The position numbers and the translations under genes were made by a program. Below, piece after piece: positions 47,933 to 56,687 of a DNA stretch of 64,000 nucleotides. This DNA comes from DATIJC01 sp035479015. GTDB taxonomy: Bacteria > Patescibacteriota > Microgenomatia > UBA1400 > UBA12028. Location of the stretch: the NCBI GenBank assembly GCA_035479015.1, contig DATIJC010000002.1, positions 11,791-75,790 of the forward strand, in the 5' to 3' direction. How positions within the stretch are numbered: the stretch's first letter is position 1; each line of letters starts with the position of its first letter. A model generated the notes under the pieces. It made no database searches, had not been told where the DNA came from, and saw nothing but the letters and a program-made list of their open reading frames with translations.

Positions 47933-47948
47933 GGCACTTGCAAGTGCC
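47933..47948. promoter_or_regulatory. Perfect 16-nt palindrome over the L,D-transpeptidase -35
   Basis: GGCACTTGCAAGTGCC is perfectly symmetric and includes TTGCAA, the -35 of the ykuD-type gene. On the minus strand it is followed by TTTTT, so it could instead be a terminator hairpin, but no minus-strand gene lies upstream to terminate. An operator is more likely. Confidence 0.5.
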
Positions 47949-48043
47949 ATCTGGATTTCGCTGTTTAAATTGATTTATCAATATAAATAATCATCACTGG
48001 TACTTGCTATTGAGCCTATAGTTTAGTATACTCGGCCGTTCAT

Positions 48044-48685
48044 ATGATGAACTTACCTGCTCTCATCGCCTCCGTCTTTCTGGCATTTAATGTCGCCAGC
48101 GGTTCCGCCGTCCCAAGCCAAAAAATCTTGGGATCGCGTGAGTTTTCGCTCAACGACCGCTACAAAGTAGCCAGCGTCAACGAAGTGTTTAAAAAGAACA
48201 TTCTACTCAACATGGCATACCTGCGTGGTAGCGTGACCCAAAAGAAGGATATTGATTGGGCTACAGTTGAAAGCCCATTCACCTATTCCTTCACGCTACG
48301 CCAAGGTGAATCCTTCGCCTTCCATGATAGTGTCTTGCCTGAGTATCAAGGGAAGGTCGTCAAGACTACGAATGCGCATTTTAACTCTACCGAAGGGTTT
48401 GTCTCCGATGGATATCTAGTAGGAGACGGTGTTTGCCATCTTGCTTCCCTAATCAACTGGGCTGCCCAAGATGCAGGACTTACTATCTTAGTCACCAAGA
48501 ACCATGACTTTGCCAAAATTGAGGAAGTACCTAAAGAGTATGGTGTGTCCATCTATGTCAGTCCCACTACGGGCGCTGGTACACGCAACAACCTCTACAT
48601 CACGAATAACCAAAATCAGGATGTAACCTTTTCCTTCAGCTTTGACGGTACCGAGCTCAAGGTCGATGTGATAGCATCTAAATAA
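48044..48685 (+). CDS. VanW-like exported protein
   Basis: A 213-residue protein with a signal peptide (MMNLPALIASVFLAFNVASG) and a VanW-type domain. Seen: VESPFTYSFTLRQGESFAFHD, corresponding to the family's NPG.x.FS.N start, then STEGFVSDGYLVGDGVCHLASLINWAAQDAGL, which matches the GGGxCQxSxxLxxAAxxAGL core. Role of VanW is unknown; it is linked to the cell envelope. The promoter is TTGCTA, 17 nt, TATACT, ending 11 nt before the ATG. Its stop overlaps the msrB start (TAATG), so both are co-translated. Confidence 0.8.
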   Translation: MMNLPALIASVFLAFNVASGSAVPSQKILGSREFSLNDRYKVASVNEVFKKNILLNMAYLRGSVTQKKDIDWATVESPFTYSFTLRQGESFAFHDSVLPEYQGKVVKTTNAHFNSTEGFVSDGYLVGDGVCHLASLINWAAQDAGLTILVTKNHDFAKIEEVPKEYGVSIYVSPTTGAGTRNNLYITNNQNQDVTFSFSFDGTELKVDVIASK

Positions 48686-49044
48686 TGCAGTTTAATCCAC
48701 TCACTCCCGAAGAAAAGCACGTGATAGAAGACAAAGGAACAGAGGCTCCTTTCACCGGCGAATACGATGACTTCTTTGTTCCTGGAACCTATGTTTGCAG
48801 GCGCTGCAATGCCCCCCTGTATCGGTCTGAAGATAAATTCAACGCCCACTGCGGATGGCCTGCTTTTGATCAAGAAGTTCCCGGCGCGGTAAAGCACATG
48901 CCTTTTAAAGGCTGGGATTGGCAAGAAATCCAATGTGCCAATTGTGGCGCCCACCTAGGACACGTGTTCAAGGGTGAAGGTTTTACAAAAACAGATACAC
49001 GCCATTGCGTTAACTCTATTTCGATGAGATTTATACCGAAATGA
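48685..49044 (+). CDS. msrB: Peptide methionine (R)-S-oxide reductase
   Basis: A 119-residue MsrB, which repairs R-methionine sulfoxide in oxidised proteins. Seen: zinc site pairs CRRCNAPLY and CANCGAHLGHVF, HCGWPAF, and the catalytic DTRHCVNSISMRF. The usual resolving Cys position is as in other short MsrBs. It lacks a signal peptide, so it acts in the cytoplasm. It is coupled to the VanW-like gene by TAATG overlap and followed by msrA after a repeat hairpin. Confidence 0.95.
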   Translation: MQFNPLTPEEKHVIEDKGTEAPFTGEYDDFFVPGTYVCRRCNAPLYRSEDKFNAHCGWPAFDQEVPGAVKHMPFKGWDWQEIQCANCGAHLGHVFKGEGFTKTDTRHCVNSISMRFIPK

Positions 49045-49052
49045 TTTTTGAT

Positions 49053-49103
49053 CCTCTCCAAAAATTTGGAGAGGACATCTGGTGAGGCGAAGCGAATCCA
49101 GAT
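49053..49103. repeat. Double hairpin repeat between msrB and msrA
   Basis: CCTCTCCAAA/TTTGGAGAGG (49053-49074) followed by ATCTGG...CCAGAT (49077-49103). Both arms are perfect or nearly so. No T-run follows, so it is not a clear terminator; it looks like another dispersed palindrome type. Confidence 0.65.
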
Positions 49104-49121
49104 AGGTGAGGTGTGAAGAAT

Positions 49122-49652
49122 ATGACTGATTTTGCGTACTTCGGCGGTGGCTGCTTCTGGTGCACGGAAGCTATCTTCCAGCGCCTGCGTGGTGTGGTCT
49201 CTGTAATTCCCGGTTATGCTGGAGGCGACATGGACAACCCAAATTATGAAGCGGTTTCTGATGGCGACACGGGGCACGCTGAGATGATCCGCATTGAATT
49301 TGACCCATCGGTCATTTCTTATGAACAACTTTTAGATGTCTTCTGGCATACACATGATCCGACGACGAGGAACCAGCAAGGGGCTGATATCGGAGAACAG
49401 TACCGCTCAGTTGTACTTTTTGCCAATGAAGAACAAAAACGAGCTGCAGAAAAATCAAAGCAAGATCTTGCCAATTCCGGTGAATATGAAAAACCAATTG
49501 TGACTGAAATCAGACCATTTGAAAAATTCTTTGAAGCAGAAAACTATCACCATGACTACTACGAAAAACACAAAGAGGCGCCTTACTGTCAGATTGTCAT
49601 CAATCCAAAATTAGAAAAGTTTAAGAAACGCTACAAAGAGTTACTCAAGTAA
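49122..49652 (+). CDS. msrA: Peptide methionine (S)-S-oxide reductase
   Basis: A 176-residue MsrA, reducing S-methionine sulfoxide. Seen: the catalytic YFGGGCFWCTEAIFQRLRGV at the N-terminus, GYAGGDMDNPNYEAVSDGDTGHAE, FDPSVISYEQLLDVFWHTHDPTTRNQQGADIGEQYRS and ENYHHDYYEKHKEAPYCQ near the C-terminus. I chose ATG 49122 (AGGTGAGG upstream); a GTG at 49113 is in frame and cannot be excluded. Together with msrB it covers both sulfoxide forms. It overlaps the convergent phosphatase gene by 12 nt. Confidence 0.95.
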   Translation: MTDFAYFGGGCFWCTEAIFQRLRGVVSVIPGYAGGDMDNPNYEAVSDGDTGHAEMIRIEFDPSVISYEQLLDVFWHTHDPTTRNQQGADIGEQYRSVVLFANEEQKRAAEKSKQDLANSGEYEKPIVTEIRPFEKFFEAENYHHDYYEKHKEAPYCQIVINPKLEKFKKRYKELLK

Positions 49653-50261
49653 ATGGGCATGGTCGTTAAAAGTCAGGATTTCCCATCGCTTGTCTTCTCT
49701 ATAAGAGCAGACTGTTATCCCTGTATTCGTTGTCTGCAGTCCTTCTACTAGTAGATCAAATTGTCTGGATGAAAATTCCGGACCAAAAAGCATTAGACCC
49801 AGTAAGGCTCGGATAACATGACCATGGCTCACGAGCACGATATTTTCTTGATTCCTCATTTCGATCTGTCTGAGTTGTTGGGCGATACGCTTGATAAAGT
49901 CCCAAGTATTTTCTTCATTACTGTAGTGCCAATCGGGATCATCGCTGTGTTTTGCAATCGCTTTCCAAATATGATGGACATCAATGTGTTTTTTCCCAGC
50001 AGTTTCAGACGGGCCCTGCTTCTCAATCAGTTTTTCATTGAACTCGATTTCTTTACTAACCGCTGCTGAAATCTCTTTAGCTGTCTGCTCGGCCCGCATT
50101 GCAGTACTGGAGATAATCAAATCCACAGGGGTGTGTAGAAAACGCCCCGCTACTTTTTTTGCCTGTGATAATCCAGAGGGACTGAGTGGCATTTCATTCG
50201 TTTGATGAACACGCGCCGCGTTCCCCTCACTCTCTCCATGGCGAACTATGTATAAGGTCAT
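49641..50261 (-). CDS. Histidine phosphatase family protein
   Basis: A 206-residue member of the phosphoglycerate-mutase-like superfamily. Seen: LYIVRHGESEGNAARVHQT with the phosphohistidine RHG, PLSPSGLSQAKKVAGRF, STAMRAEQTAKEISA (the Arg pocket) and the C-terminal IVLVSHGHVIRALLG with the second His. The substrate cannot be deduced: phosphosugars, phosphoproteins or nucleotides are all possible. I chose ATG 50261, at the family start MTLYIVRHG. Confidence 0.88.
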   Translation of the reverse strand: MTLYIVRHGESEGNAARVHQTNEMPLSPSGLSQAKKVAGRFLHTPVDLIISSTAMRAEQTAKEISAAVSKEIEFNEKLIEKQGPSETAGKKHIDVHHIWKAIAKHSDDPDWHYSNEENTWDFIKRIAQQLRQIEMRNQENIVLVSHGHVIRALLGLMLFGPEFSSRQFDLLVEGLQTTNTGITVCSYREDKRWEILTFNDHAHLLE

Positions 50262-50328
50262 AATGTATGGATCCCACATACTTGAGATTGCATCTCAGGT
50301 TTTGGGATGACACTGCCTGCGGCTAGTG

Positions 50329-51885
50329 TCACTTTGCAATATCAACAGCCCGCATCTCACGTATAACTGTCACCGTGACTGTACCTGGATAGGTAACTTC
50401 ATCTTTGATACGATCCTTGATCTGATGCGAGAGCACTACTGCATCCTCATCACTGGATTTCTCGGCATTGAGGATCACGCGGATCTCACGTCCAGCTTGG
50501 ATCGCGAAGGCTTCACGGACTTTGTCAGATGACTTGGCGATCTCTTCTAACTTGGTCAAACGCTTTACGTACTCTTCGTAGTTCTCGTAACGTGCACCAG
50601 GACGTGCTCCAGAAATCGCATCTGATATATAGACAATCATTGCTTCTTTACTTGAAAATGGCTTGTCTTCATGGTGCTGCTCTACACAATCAATGACTGC
50701 CTCTGGCATGTGATATTTTCGAAGCAGGTTCACACCCAATTCAATATGGCTGCCTTCTTCATCCATAACCACCTTACCAATATCGTGCAGTAAACATCCT
50801 AGGCGGACAGTGTCCACGTTGGCACCAATTTCTTTAGCAATCGCGATACCGATTTTTGTCTCTTCTAGAGTGTGTGCAATCATGTTCTGGCCATATGAGA
50901 AGCGGTATTTAAACCGTCCCAGCATTTGCACTAAATCATGAGGCATATTAAATACACCTACCATGTGGCAGAGTTTCTTGCCTTCCTCGAACATGATCTT
51001 ATCGAGCTCTTCAGCGACTTTTTTCACCACCTCTTCAATACGTGACGGCTGAATACGGCCATCCTTTACTAACCGTTCAAGGGCGATGCGGGCAATTTCA
51101 CGCCTCACTGGATCAAAACATGATAGGCGGACTGTGCCTGGTTGATCATCGAGGTCGACGTCTACACCAGTCACCTGTTCAAAGGAGCGGATGTTGCGGC
51201 CGTCTTTACCGATGATCTTGCCTTTGACATCTTCACTGGGCAATTCAACGACCGAGACAGTGTACTCACTCACATAACTCGTAGCGCCGTGCTTCATAGC
51301 GTCAACCAAGATCTCCTTGGCCTGTTCATCAGCCTCTTCTTTGGCTTTATTGACCTTCTCCTGGATCATCTCTGCCATTTCACGCCCCAAGCTCCTCTCC
51401 AAGTTCTCTAAAACCTGAGTCTTTGCAGCCTCGCGGGTAAGCCCTGCAACCTGCTCAAGCTTGGTAATCAAACCCTTGCGTTGTTCATCCAATTGGGTTG
51501 AGCGGTGATCAAGATCACCTTTGCGCTTTTGCAGTTCTTTGTCGCGGTCATCCAACGTGCGCAGTCTTGTCTCTACGCTAGCGAGTTTTTGATCAATTGA
51601 TCGCTGAGCCTGGGCTACTTCCTCGCGGACCGATTTCATCTCACGTTCTGCCGATTCACGGATAGTGAGGGCTTCTGCTTTGGCTTCGACAATGATCTCG
51701 CGGGAGCGGGCTTGGGCTTCACGGGCTGCCGCATCATTCATTGCGGCTTGTGCTTGTGGGTCCACTTTTGGCGCTACGACCAGCTTCACTTGAGTCGAAA
51801 CGGGCTTTGAAGGTCGAACTGGCGGAAGTGTTTTTCCATCGGTTGCTGGTCCCAATAGACTTGAAAGTCTGGTAAAAAATGACAT
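50329..51885 (-). CDS. rny: Ribonuclease Y without the usual membrane anchor
   Basis: A 518-residue endoribonuclease that initiates mRNA decay. Seen: a long coiled coil (about 50-200, rich in AKEEAD, REAQARSREII), a KH domain with VKGKIIGKDGRNIRSFEQVTGVD, and the HD domain RLGCLLHDIGKVVMDEEGSHIE near 340. Normal RNase Y begins with a membrane helix; here the N-terminus (MSFFTRLSSLLGPATDG) is not hydrophobic, so the enzyme may be soluble or held by a partner. I chose ATG 51885 over the TTG at 51897, though the spacing to AAAGGA is short for both. Confidence 0.93.
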   Translation of the reverse strand: MSFFTRLSSLLGPATDGKTLPPVRPSKPVSTQVKLVVAPKVDPQAQAAMNDAAAREAQARSREIIVEAKAEALTIRESAEREMKSVREEVAQAQRSIDQKLASVETRLRTLDDRDKELQKRKGDLDHRSTQLDEQRKGLITKLEQVAGLTREAAKTQVLENLERSLGREMAEMIQEKVNKAKEEADEQAKEILVDAMKHGATSYVSEYTVSVVELPSEDVKGKIIGKDGRNIRSFEQVTGVDVDLDDQPGTVRLSCFDPVRREIARIALERLVKDGRIQPSRIEEVVKKVAEELDKIMFEEGKKLCHMVGVFNMPHDLVQMLGRFKYRFSYGQNMIAHTLEETKIGIAIAKEIGANVDTVRLGCLLHDIGKVVMDEEGSHIELGVNLLRKYHMPEAVIDCVEQHHEDKPFSSKEAMIVYISDAISGARPGARYENYEEYVKRLTKLEEIAKSSDKVREAFAIQAGREIRVILNAEKSSDEDAVVLSHQIKDRIKDEVTYPGTVTVTVIREMRAVDIAK

Positions 51886-52077
51886 AAATCCTTTCAAACG
51901 ATTACGAATAGTAATCTTTGAAGTGACGGGAAAATGAAGGCAAAAATGGCACTACTAAACCCTAGGAAATTACTGAGAATTTCGCGGGGTCGATTCCGAT
52001 TGGAATGGAGTACGATTTTGCATAAAGAAATGATCCTTCAAATTTTTAGCGTCTTTTTTCAAAGATTGACCCTGATC

Positions 52078-52551
52078 TTACCTTTTTTTAGCTGTTTCGT
52101 CAAGGAAACGGCTAATCTCACTTGAGGAGAAACCAGAGGAGAACAGAACCTGGTATGTCTTTGCCCGCTGCAGGTTGGACGGTTGTTTTGCAATCCTGCC
52201 TTTCGCCTTTTGTAAGCGTTTTTCCATAGCCGCAAACAAATCTTCTTCACTAACCTCTCTGAGAGCATTCGAGATATCTTCTTTAGAAATGCCGAGACTA
52301 GAAAGTTTGGCTTTGATATATGCCTGCCCCTTCGCTTTGGAGGAAATCAGAGAATGGACGAAGCTGGCTGCTGTGCGAGAGTCATCTATATAGCCAAGAC
52401 GTTTATATTTTTCCACCAGCACATCAATGATATTTTCGTCTTCACCGTCATGAAGTTTTCGCTGTAAGTATCGGCGCACTTCTAGCTCGCTTCGGTCACG
52501 GATCGAAATATATCTACCAAGTAAGTTTTCCAAACGGACTATTTCACTCAT
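52078..52551 (-). CDS. recX: RecX regulatory protein
   Basis: A 157-residue RecX, which binds RecA filaments and limits their extension. Seen: three-helix repeats with [34 protein letters not shown] and [23 protein letters not shown], the usual RecX pattern (R-x-L-x-x-K-L and GY-x-DD-x-x-A). It is translationally coupled to recA by ATGA. About 190 nt separate it from rny, a stretch in which I recognise nothing. Confidence 0.92.
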   Translation of the reverse strand: MSEIVRLENLLGRYISIRDRSELEVRRYLQRKLHDGEDENIIDVLVEKYKRLGYIDDSRTAASFVHSLISSKAKGQAYIKAKLSSLGISKEDISNALREVSEEDLFAAMEKRLQKAKGRIAKQPSNLQRAKTYQVLFSSGFSSSEISRFLDETAKKR

Positions 52552-53639
52552 TCTTCTTTTGGACTTTCGGACTCTTTGATTTCCATCGGCGCCCCGGCCT
52601 TGCCATCTTTTATACGCTGGCGGATGAGCGCGTCCAACTCGTTCATGAGCGCCTGATTTGCTTCTAATTCAAGCTTCAATGCATCACGACCCTGTGCCAA
52701 AGTTTTGTCCTTGTACTTATAGAAACTCCCGCTTTTTTGTAAAATTCCCATCTCTACGGCGACGTCTACGATACCACCACTCTTACTTATTCCCCCTACG
52801 TTCATGATATCAAACTCTGCCATACGGAATGGCGGTGCCATTTTATTTTTCACTACTTTGCCACGATGCCGTCCGCCGATCACCACTTCACCTTCTGTTA
52901 TGTTACCAATCTTGCGCATATCTACACGGGCCGATGCATAGAATTTCAATGCCTGTCCACCAGTAGTCGTTTCCGGATTACCAAACATGACGCCAATTTT
53001 CATGCGGATTTGGTTGGTAAAGATAAGTAAGGTCTTACTTTTGTTGATTGCTGCAGTGAGCTTGCGCATCGCTTGACTCATCAAACGAGCCTGTGCACCC
53101 ATGACGGCATCTCCCATCTCGCCTTCGATTTCTGCCTTTGGTGTAAGTGCTGCGACGGAGTCGACAACGATGACATCCAAACCACCGGATCGAACCAGCA
53201 TCTCTGTGATCTCCAGTGCTTGTTCACCGTTATCAGGTTGAGAAATTAATAAATTATCTAAATTCACACCGATCGCTTTAGCGCGCATCGGATCCAGTGC
53301 GTGTTCAGCATCAATAAAGGCTGCCGTGCCACCTTTTTTCTGTGCCTCAGCGATCACATGCAGACACACTGTGGTTTTTCCTGATGCTTCAGGTCCATAT
53401 ACTTCTACGATACGTCCGCGCGGGAAACCGCCGATACCAAGTGCAAGATCTAACGCTATAGAACCAGTGGAGATAGCGGGAACCAGTTGCTCCGCCTGCA
53501 TCTGCTCACCCAATTTCATGATGGATCCCTTGCCGTACTGTTTTTCAATCTGCTGCATGGCAATGCGTACAGCCTCCATACGTTCACTGTTTACATTAGA
53601 AACTGGCTGCCTGTTTTGTGTTGGTTGCGGCGCTGGCAT
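52548..53639 (-). CDS. recA: Recombinase RecA
   Basis: The DNA strand-exchange ATPase and SOS coprotease, 363 residues from MPAPQPTQN. Seen: Walker [16 protein letters not shown] near residue 80, [15 protein letters not shown] [15 protein letters not shown], Walker [13 protein letters not shown], and L1/L2 regions [23 protein letters not shown] and [28 protein letters not shown] lies 5 nt upstream of this ATG; a second start 10 codons upstream is less likely. A possible LexA site, ACTGACAAGT, lies at 53689-53698 beside the -10. Confidence 0.97.
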   Translation of the reverse strand: MPAPQPTQNRQPVSNVNSERMEAVRIAMQQIEKQYGKGSIMKLGEQMQAEQLVPAISTGSIALDLALGIGGFPRGRIVEVYGPEASGKTTVCLHVIAEAQKKGGTAAFIDAEHALDPMRAKAIGVNLDNLLISQPDNGEQALEITEMLVRSGGLDVIVVDSVAALTPKAEIEGEMGDAVMGAQARLMSQAMRKLTAAINKSKTLLIFTNQIRMKIGVMFGNPETTTGGQALKFYASARVDMRKIGNITEGEVVIGGRHRGKVVKNKMAPPFRMAEFDIMNVGGISKSGGIVDVAVEMGILQKSGSFYKYKDKTLAQGRDALKLELEANQALMNELDALIRQRIKDGKAGAPMEIKESESPKEE

Positions 53640-53688
53640 AGAAACCTTTCTCTTTATGTTCGGGCTCATCTAAACACAGAAAGAAATT

Positions 53689-53709
53689 ACTGACAAGTAG
53701 CGGTATAAT
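53689..53709 (-). promoter_or_regulatory. recA promoter with candidate SOS operator
   Basis: On the minus strand ATTATAC (53709-53703) looks like the -10 and is followed by ACTTGTCAGT (53698-53689). That decamer resembles sites near uvrA and lexA-uvrB. No strong -35 is seen. Confidence 0.4.
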
Positions 53710-53730
53710 CTCATTCTTGCCAATGCGGAA

Positions 53731-53744
53731 GCGGGCTTGCCCGC
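53731..53744. repeat. GCGGGC-type hairpin with CGAAG flank
   Basis: GCGGGCTTGCCCGC followed by CGAAGTC, the same hairpin-then-CGAAG design as TCCCGCCTTGGCGGGA-CGAAG at 61627-61656. It precedes tRNA-Pro(GGG). Confidence 0.6.
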
Positions 53745-53761
53745 CGAAGTCTTGACGCAGG

Positions 53762-53832
53762 CGGGGTATAGTTTAATGGTAGAATTCGTGGCTGGGGGTC
53801 ATGAGGCGAAAGTTCGATTCTTTCTACCCCGA
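53762..53832 (+). tRNA. tRNA-Pro (anticodon GGG)
   Basis: A 71-nt cloverleaf: acceptor CGGGGTA/TACCCCG (C1-G72, as in bacterial tRNA-Pro), D-arm AGTTTAATGGTAGAA, anticodon stem CGTGG/TCATG with loop CTGGGGG (anticodon GGG, G37 present), T-arm GAAAGTTCGATTCTTTC. No encoded CCA. The anticodon stem has two G-U pairs. Confidence 0.85.
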
Positions 53833-53836
53833 CTTA

Positions 53837-54106
53837 TTATCGGCGCACTGGCCGAAGCAACTGTAGTGCTATCGTGCATGCAAAATCGCGGATATCCAAT
53901 AATTCTTTCTCACTCATGTTTTTTCCCAAGCGATCTATTACATCCTTAACTTGACTACTATATTCAAGATTAAACAATCTTCCTTCTTCACCTTGCTGGT
54001 CAAGAGAATCCTGGAAAAATTGGAGTAGTTGCTCCTTGGTTACTGACTCGCCACCTGCAACATGTTTAACGAGCTCTTCACCTGTAAAAATTTGGTTCAT
54101 ATTCAA
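53837..54106 (-). CDS. Unknown small acidic protein
   Basis: An 89-residue helical protein: MNMNQIFTGEELVKHVAGGE, SVTKEQLLQFFQDSLDQQGE and MSEKELLDIRDFACTIALQ. No motif recognised. Its 3' end lies 4 nt from tRNA-Pro on the other strand. There is no strong ribosome site and the start could also be the third codon (MNQ). It belongs to a pair with the next gene, both lying between tRNA-Pro and the sugar-phosphate operon. Confidence 0.55.
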   Translation of the reverse strand: MNMNQIFTGEELVKHVAGGESVTKEQLLQFFQDSLDQQGEEGRLFNLEYSSQVKDVIDRLGKNMSEKELLDIRDFACTIALQLLRPVRR

Positions 54107-54134
54107 TAACGAGAACGATTTGCAACACCTCTTC

Positions 54135-54320
54135 TTATCCTCTCACGGCGCCAAGACTCAATACAGATCCTTTTCCATATTTTCTTTCCAAATCAGATCT
54201 AACCGCATCTTTCGCGTCCACAGCTTTTCTAGCTTCTACTGGAAAAGTCGACACATGTTCTTTTCCATTAATTTTATACTTTGCGGCAATAATAAAGTTT
54301 ACTCTTTCTTCAGAAGACAT
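54135..54320 (-). CDS. Unknown very small protein
   Basis: A 61-residue protein: MSSEERVNFIIAAKYKINGK, then VSTFPVEARKAVDAKDAVRSD and a short SLGAVRG tail. AAAGGAAAGT precedes the ATG. The sequence reads like a small beta-strand plus helix fold; no family recognised. It starts 9 nt after the stop of the manA-like gene and so may be co-transcribed with it. Confidence 0.55.
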   Translation of the reverse strand: MSSEERVNFIIAAKYKINGKEHVSTFPVEARKAVDAKDAVRSDLERKYGKGSVLSLGAVRG

Positions 54321-54329
54321 ACTTTCCTT

Positions 54330-55508
54330 TCATGCCCAAGTTTTAATGAGTGTTGCTACTGACTGAGATTGTAACGTATACGCCCCGGTACTTGCAGGAA
54401 TAAAGATAGACGCACCCTTTTCAGCATGCAGCGAAAGATCACCAACGATTAGATCAATACTGCCATCTTTGACAAACAAATGATGGAAACTGTCATCTGT
54501 ATTCGTATCCGCTTCTACTCCCCTATACTCCTTACCTATTTGCAGCAGCGATGATTTGTAATACAAAGAATTAAAAAGCCTGGCTTTTTCCAATCCACCA
54601 CTGCTTATTTCTTCCATTTTACGGACCAGCGTGGCGGGATCATTGTGAGTAGTCTCAGCATCCAGTGCTGCAAAATAATCATCAATATGGATCGGCCGGA
54701 TTGTGCCATCGTCTGCGATCTTACCTTTATCAAAAGACCGTAGCGTACAGTCTTTATCCATGACGTTTAGTTGTACTTCGTAGACAATATTCCCGTCGGG
54801 GATATCTGCTCCTTCTTCCCACGAATGATGTGTTCCCCCATCGGATAAATCTATTAACGTATCTGCTTCTATATTTATCTCGTTTACAAATTGATAAGGA
54901 CTGTTTTCTTGAATTGTTTTGGCAAGCTGCGCTCTTGCATCAACAACTGCGTACTGCGCACTGCGGACTTTCTCACTAAGTTCTAAAGCTACGGTTTCTA
55001 TAGATTTACATACTTGTCTATATTTTTCCAAATCAGATCCAGTTTTTAATCCTAGCGTTGCTTTTCCTTTTTCAAAAAAGTACCAACTCTCAGGTTTTGG
55101 CTTCCAATTCGCTGTAGTATTGCCCGGTCGCACATGCACCTGAAATGAGTTCCCCTTTGCTTGCGTAAACTTGATAAGCACGCGCATCCGGTTGCCAAAA
55201 CTTTCTGCGTTTCTCTTCCCCAAAACTTTTTCCGGATCACTATCGATAAGTGATTGCAGCGAGAAAAGAGCGTGTGAGTTGCCAAAAATTTCCTGTGTCA
55301 GGCCATCACTTGCATTGCCCAATTCAATCGGCAACTCATTAGAGTTAGTAATGGATGACAAACTGGAATCCTGTGCCAATTCATATGATTGTCCAATTGT
55401 TAAACTTTGCAAATTTGCAGGCAAGTTCTTAAATCCAGCGATATACTTTCCACCCCAGGTAGGTTGAGGAATTAGTTTTGGAACAATAAGGTATGGTTGA
55501 ATTTGCAT
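54330..55508 (-). CDS. Mannose-6-phosphate isomerase, class I type
   Basis: A 392-residue cupin-type isomerase resembling ManA, interconverting mannose-6-P and fructose-6-P. Seen: LIPQPTWGGKYIAGFKNLP at the N-terminus, SELAQ-like SYELAQDSS, SFQVHVRPGN (the Q-x-H metal pair), THHSWEEGADIPDGNIVYEVQ and a C-terminal cupin half (HLFVKDGSIDLIVGDLSLHAEKGASIFIPAS). It lies 1 nt after the bifunctional PGI/PMI gene. With two possible mannose-phosphate isomerases in one operon, one may have another substrate. Confidence 0.8.
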   Translation of the reverse strand: MQIQPYLIVPKLIPQPTWGGKYIAGFKNLPANLQSLTIGQSYELAQDSSLSSITNSNELPIELGNASDGLTQEIFGNSHALFSLQSLIDSDPEKVLGKRNAESFGNRMRVLIKFTQAKGNSFQVHVRPGNTTANWKPKPESWYFFEKGKATLGLKTGSDLEKYRQVCKSIETVALELSEKVRSAQYAVVDARAQLAKTIQENSPYQFVNEINIEADTLIDLSDGGTHHSWEEGADIPDGNIVYEVQLNVMDKDCTLRSFDKGKIADDGTIRPIHIDDYFAALDAETTHNDPATLVRKMEEISSGGLEKARLFNSLYYKSSLLQIGKEYRGVEADTNTDDSFHHLFVKDGSIDLIVGDLSLHAEKGASIFIPASTGAYTLQSQSVATLIKTWA

Positions 55509-55509
55509 G

Positions 55510-56580
55510 TTACTTCTTTAACTCTGCTTTGAACCAATCGACCCACAGATTGGGCGTTGGGTTTTGACCATTGAGTAGTGCCAGGTAAAACGTCGTGTAT
55601 GCACCAAATGCCATCAGCTCAAAAACTTGCGACAACTTTGTCTTTGACTTTAATACAAGTTCTCGTGACTCACATTTGTTCTGCTCGATTACCTGCGCGG
55701 TGAGTTTCATCCGCTTACTGTTACCAACTGCGTATAGTGATGAATTTACCAGCAGGAAAAGTAAGTTAACATCGTTTGATTTGGGGAAAGCTAAACCTTC
55801 CATTAAATGATGATTCATTTCCGGAACCACTCTGTATTCTGAATATACTTTGGCGGTTTCGTTAAAGGCGTTGGCTACGACATGTGACGCACCTTCCAGA
55901 TGCTCTGCCGCCGTAATAATGGGTAAGCGCTCTACGGATTCAAAGGCCAACAATTTTGCTAGATTTTTATCCTGAGCGATCTCCACATTATTTTCTAACT
56001 GAACCTGAGCCACTACCTGTAAGACTTCTTCAAAATCTGTTCGCGATAGTGAGAGTAAACCTGTGCGCTCAAGCAGTGCGATTTGACCAAACACAGAGTA
56101 CCCAAGTGCATAACGCGGCACATTGCATGGGTTAAAAGTAGCCGTGTAGATATACCCGGGATAATTATTTGTTTTCAAAAAGTCTGCTAGCTTTCCGCCC
56201 GATGCGAGCCCGGTAATCTGAGCACCTTTCTTCTTGGCATCTTCACCAGCCGAAAGAGTTTCTTCTGTGTTACCAGAATAACTGGACAGCACTACCAAAG
56301 TTTCACTGTTTACCCATGCAGGGAGTGTGTAATCGGGCACGCTAAAAACCGGAACTTTTAGCTCGTCTTTAAACAGTGTTTGAATAACATGTGTTCCGTA
56401 CGCAGATCCACCCATACCCGCTACCACGACATTTTTAACGATCTTGTAGGTTTCGGGAAATTTAATCCCGCGCGTCTCATCCCATGCTTGTTTAATTTGA
56501 CTGCCCAATTCTTCTATAGATCTCAGTCCATTATTGGTATCCAGTTTTTTGATCTCATCACGATCGTCTAATATGCTCAT
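55510..56580 (-). CDS. Bifunctional phosphoglucose/phosphomannose isomerase
   Basis: A 356-residue SIS-domain isomerase of the type first known from archaea, acting on glucose-6-P and mannose-6-P. Seen: VVVAGMGGSAYGTHVIQTLF, LVVLSSYSGNTEETLSAGEDA (the SYSGNTEE phosphate loop), AGSGGKL-like GLASGGKLADF and NHHLMEGLAFPKS, with the conserved EGL and catalytic His/Glu region. It probably supplies fructose-6-P and mannose-6-P for glycolysis and glycan precursors. It is tightly linked to the manA-like gene. Confidence 0.9.
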   Translation of the reverse strand: MSILDDRDEIKKLDTNNGLRSIEELGSQIKQAWDETRGIKFPETYKIVKNVVVAGMGGSAYGTHVIQTLFKDELKVPVFSVPDYTLPAWVNSETLVVLSSYSGNTEETLSAGEDAKKKGAQITGLASGGKLADFLKTNNYPGYIYTATFNPCNVPRYALGYSVFGQIALLERTGLLSLSRTDFEEVLQVVAQVQLENNVEIAQDKNLAKLLAFESVERLPIITAAEHLEGASHVVANAFNETAKVYSEYRVVPEMNHHLMEGLAFPKSNDVNLLFLLVNSSLYAVGNSKRMKLTAQVIEQNKCESRELVLKSKTKLSQVFELMAFGAYTTFYLALLNGQNPTPNLWVDWFKAELKK

Positions 56581-56593
56581 AAGTCTCCTTCTG

Positions 56594-56687
56594 TGTCATC
56601 CTTGCGTAGGCAAGGATCCAGACAATAAGTAACTCACTATTGTATTTTATTTGTTGCATGGATTCCTGCCTTCGCAGGAATGACAGG
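56594..56687. repeat. Two dispersed palindromes between PGI/PMI and the HAD gene
   Basis: TGTCATCCTTGCG...GGATCCAGACAATAAGTAACTCA (56594-56636) matches the reverse complement of 14673-14715 through its flank. ATGGATTCCTGCC...GGAATGACAGG (56658-56687) is a second copy of the core. Together they fill most of the 107-nt gap. Confidence 0.85.

Noticed and set aside
51886..52077. Possible small gene or tRNA-like GGTCGATTCC in the rny-recX gap
   Set aside because: No cloverleaf forms around the motif and no frame with a start signal is seen.
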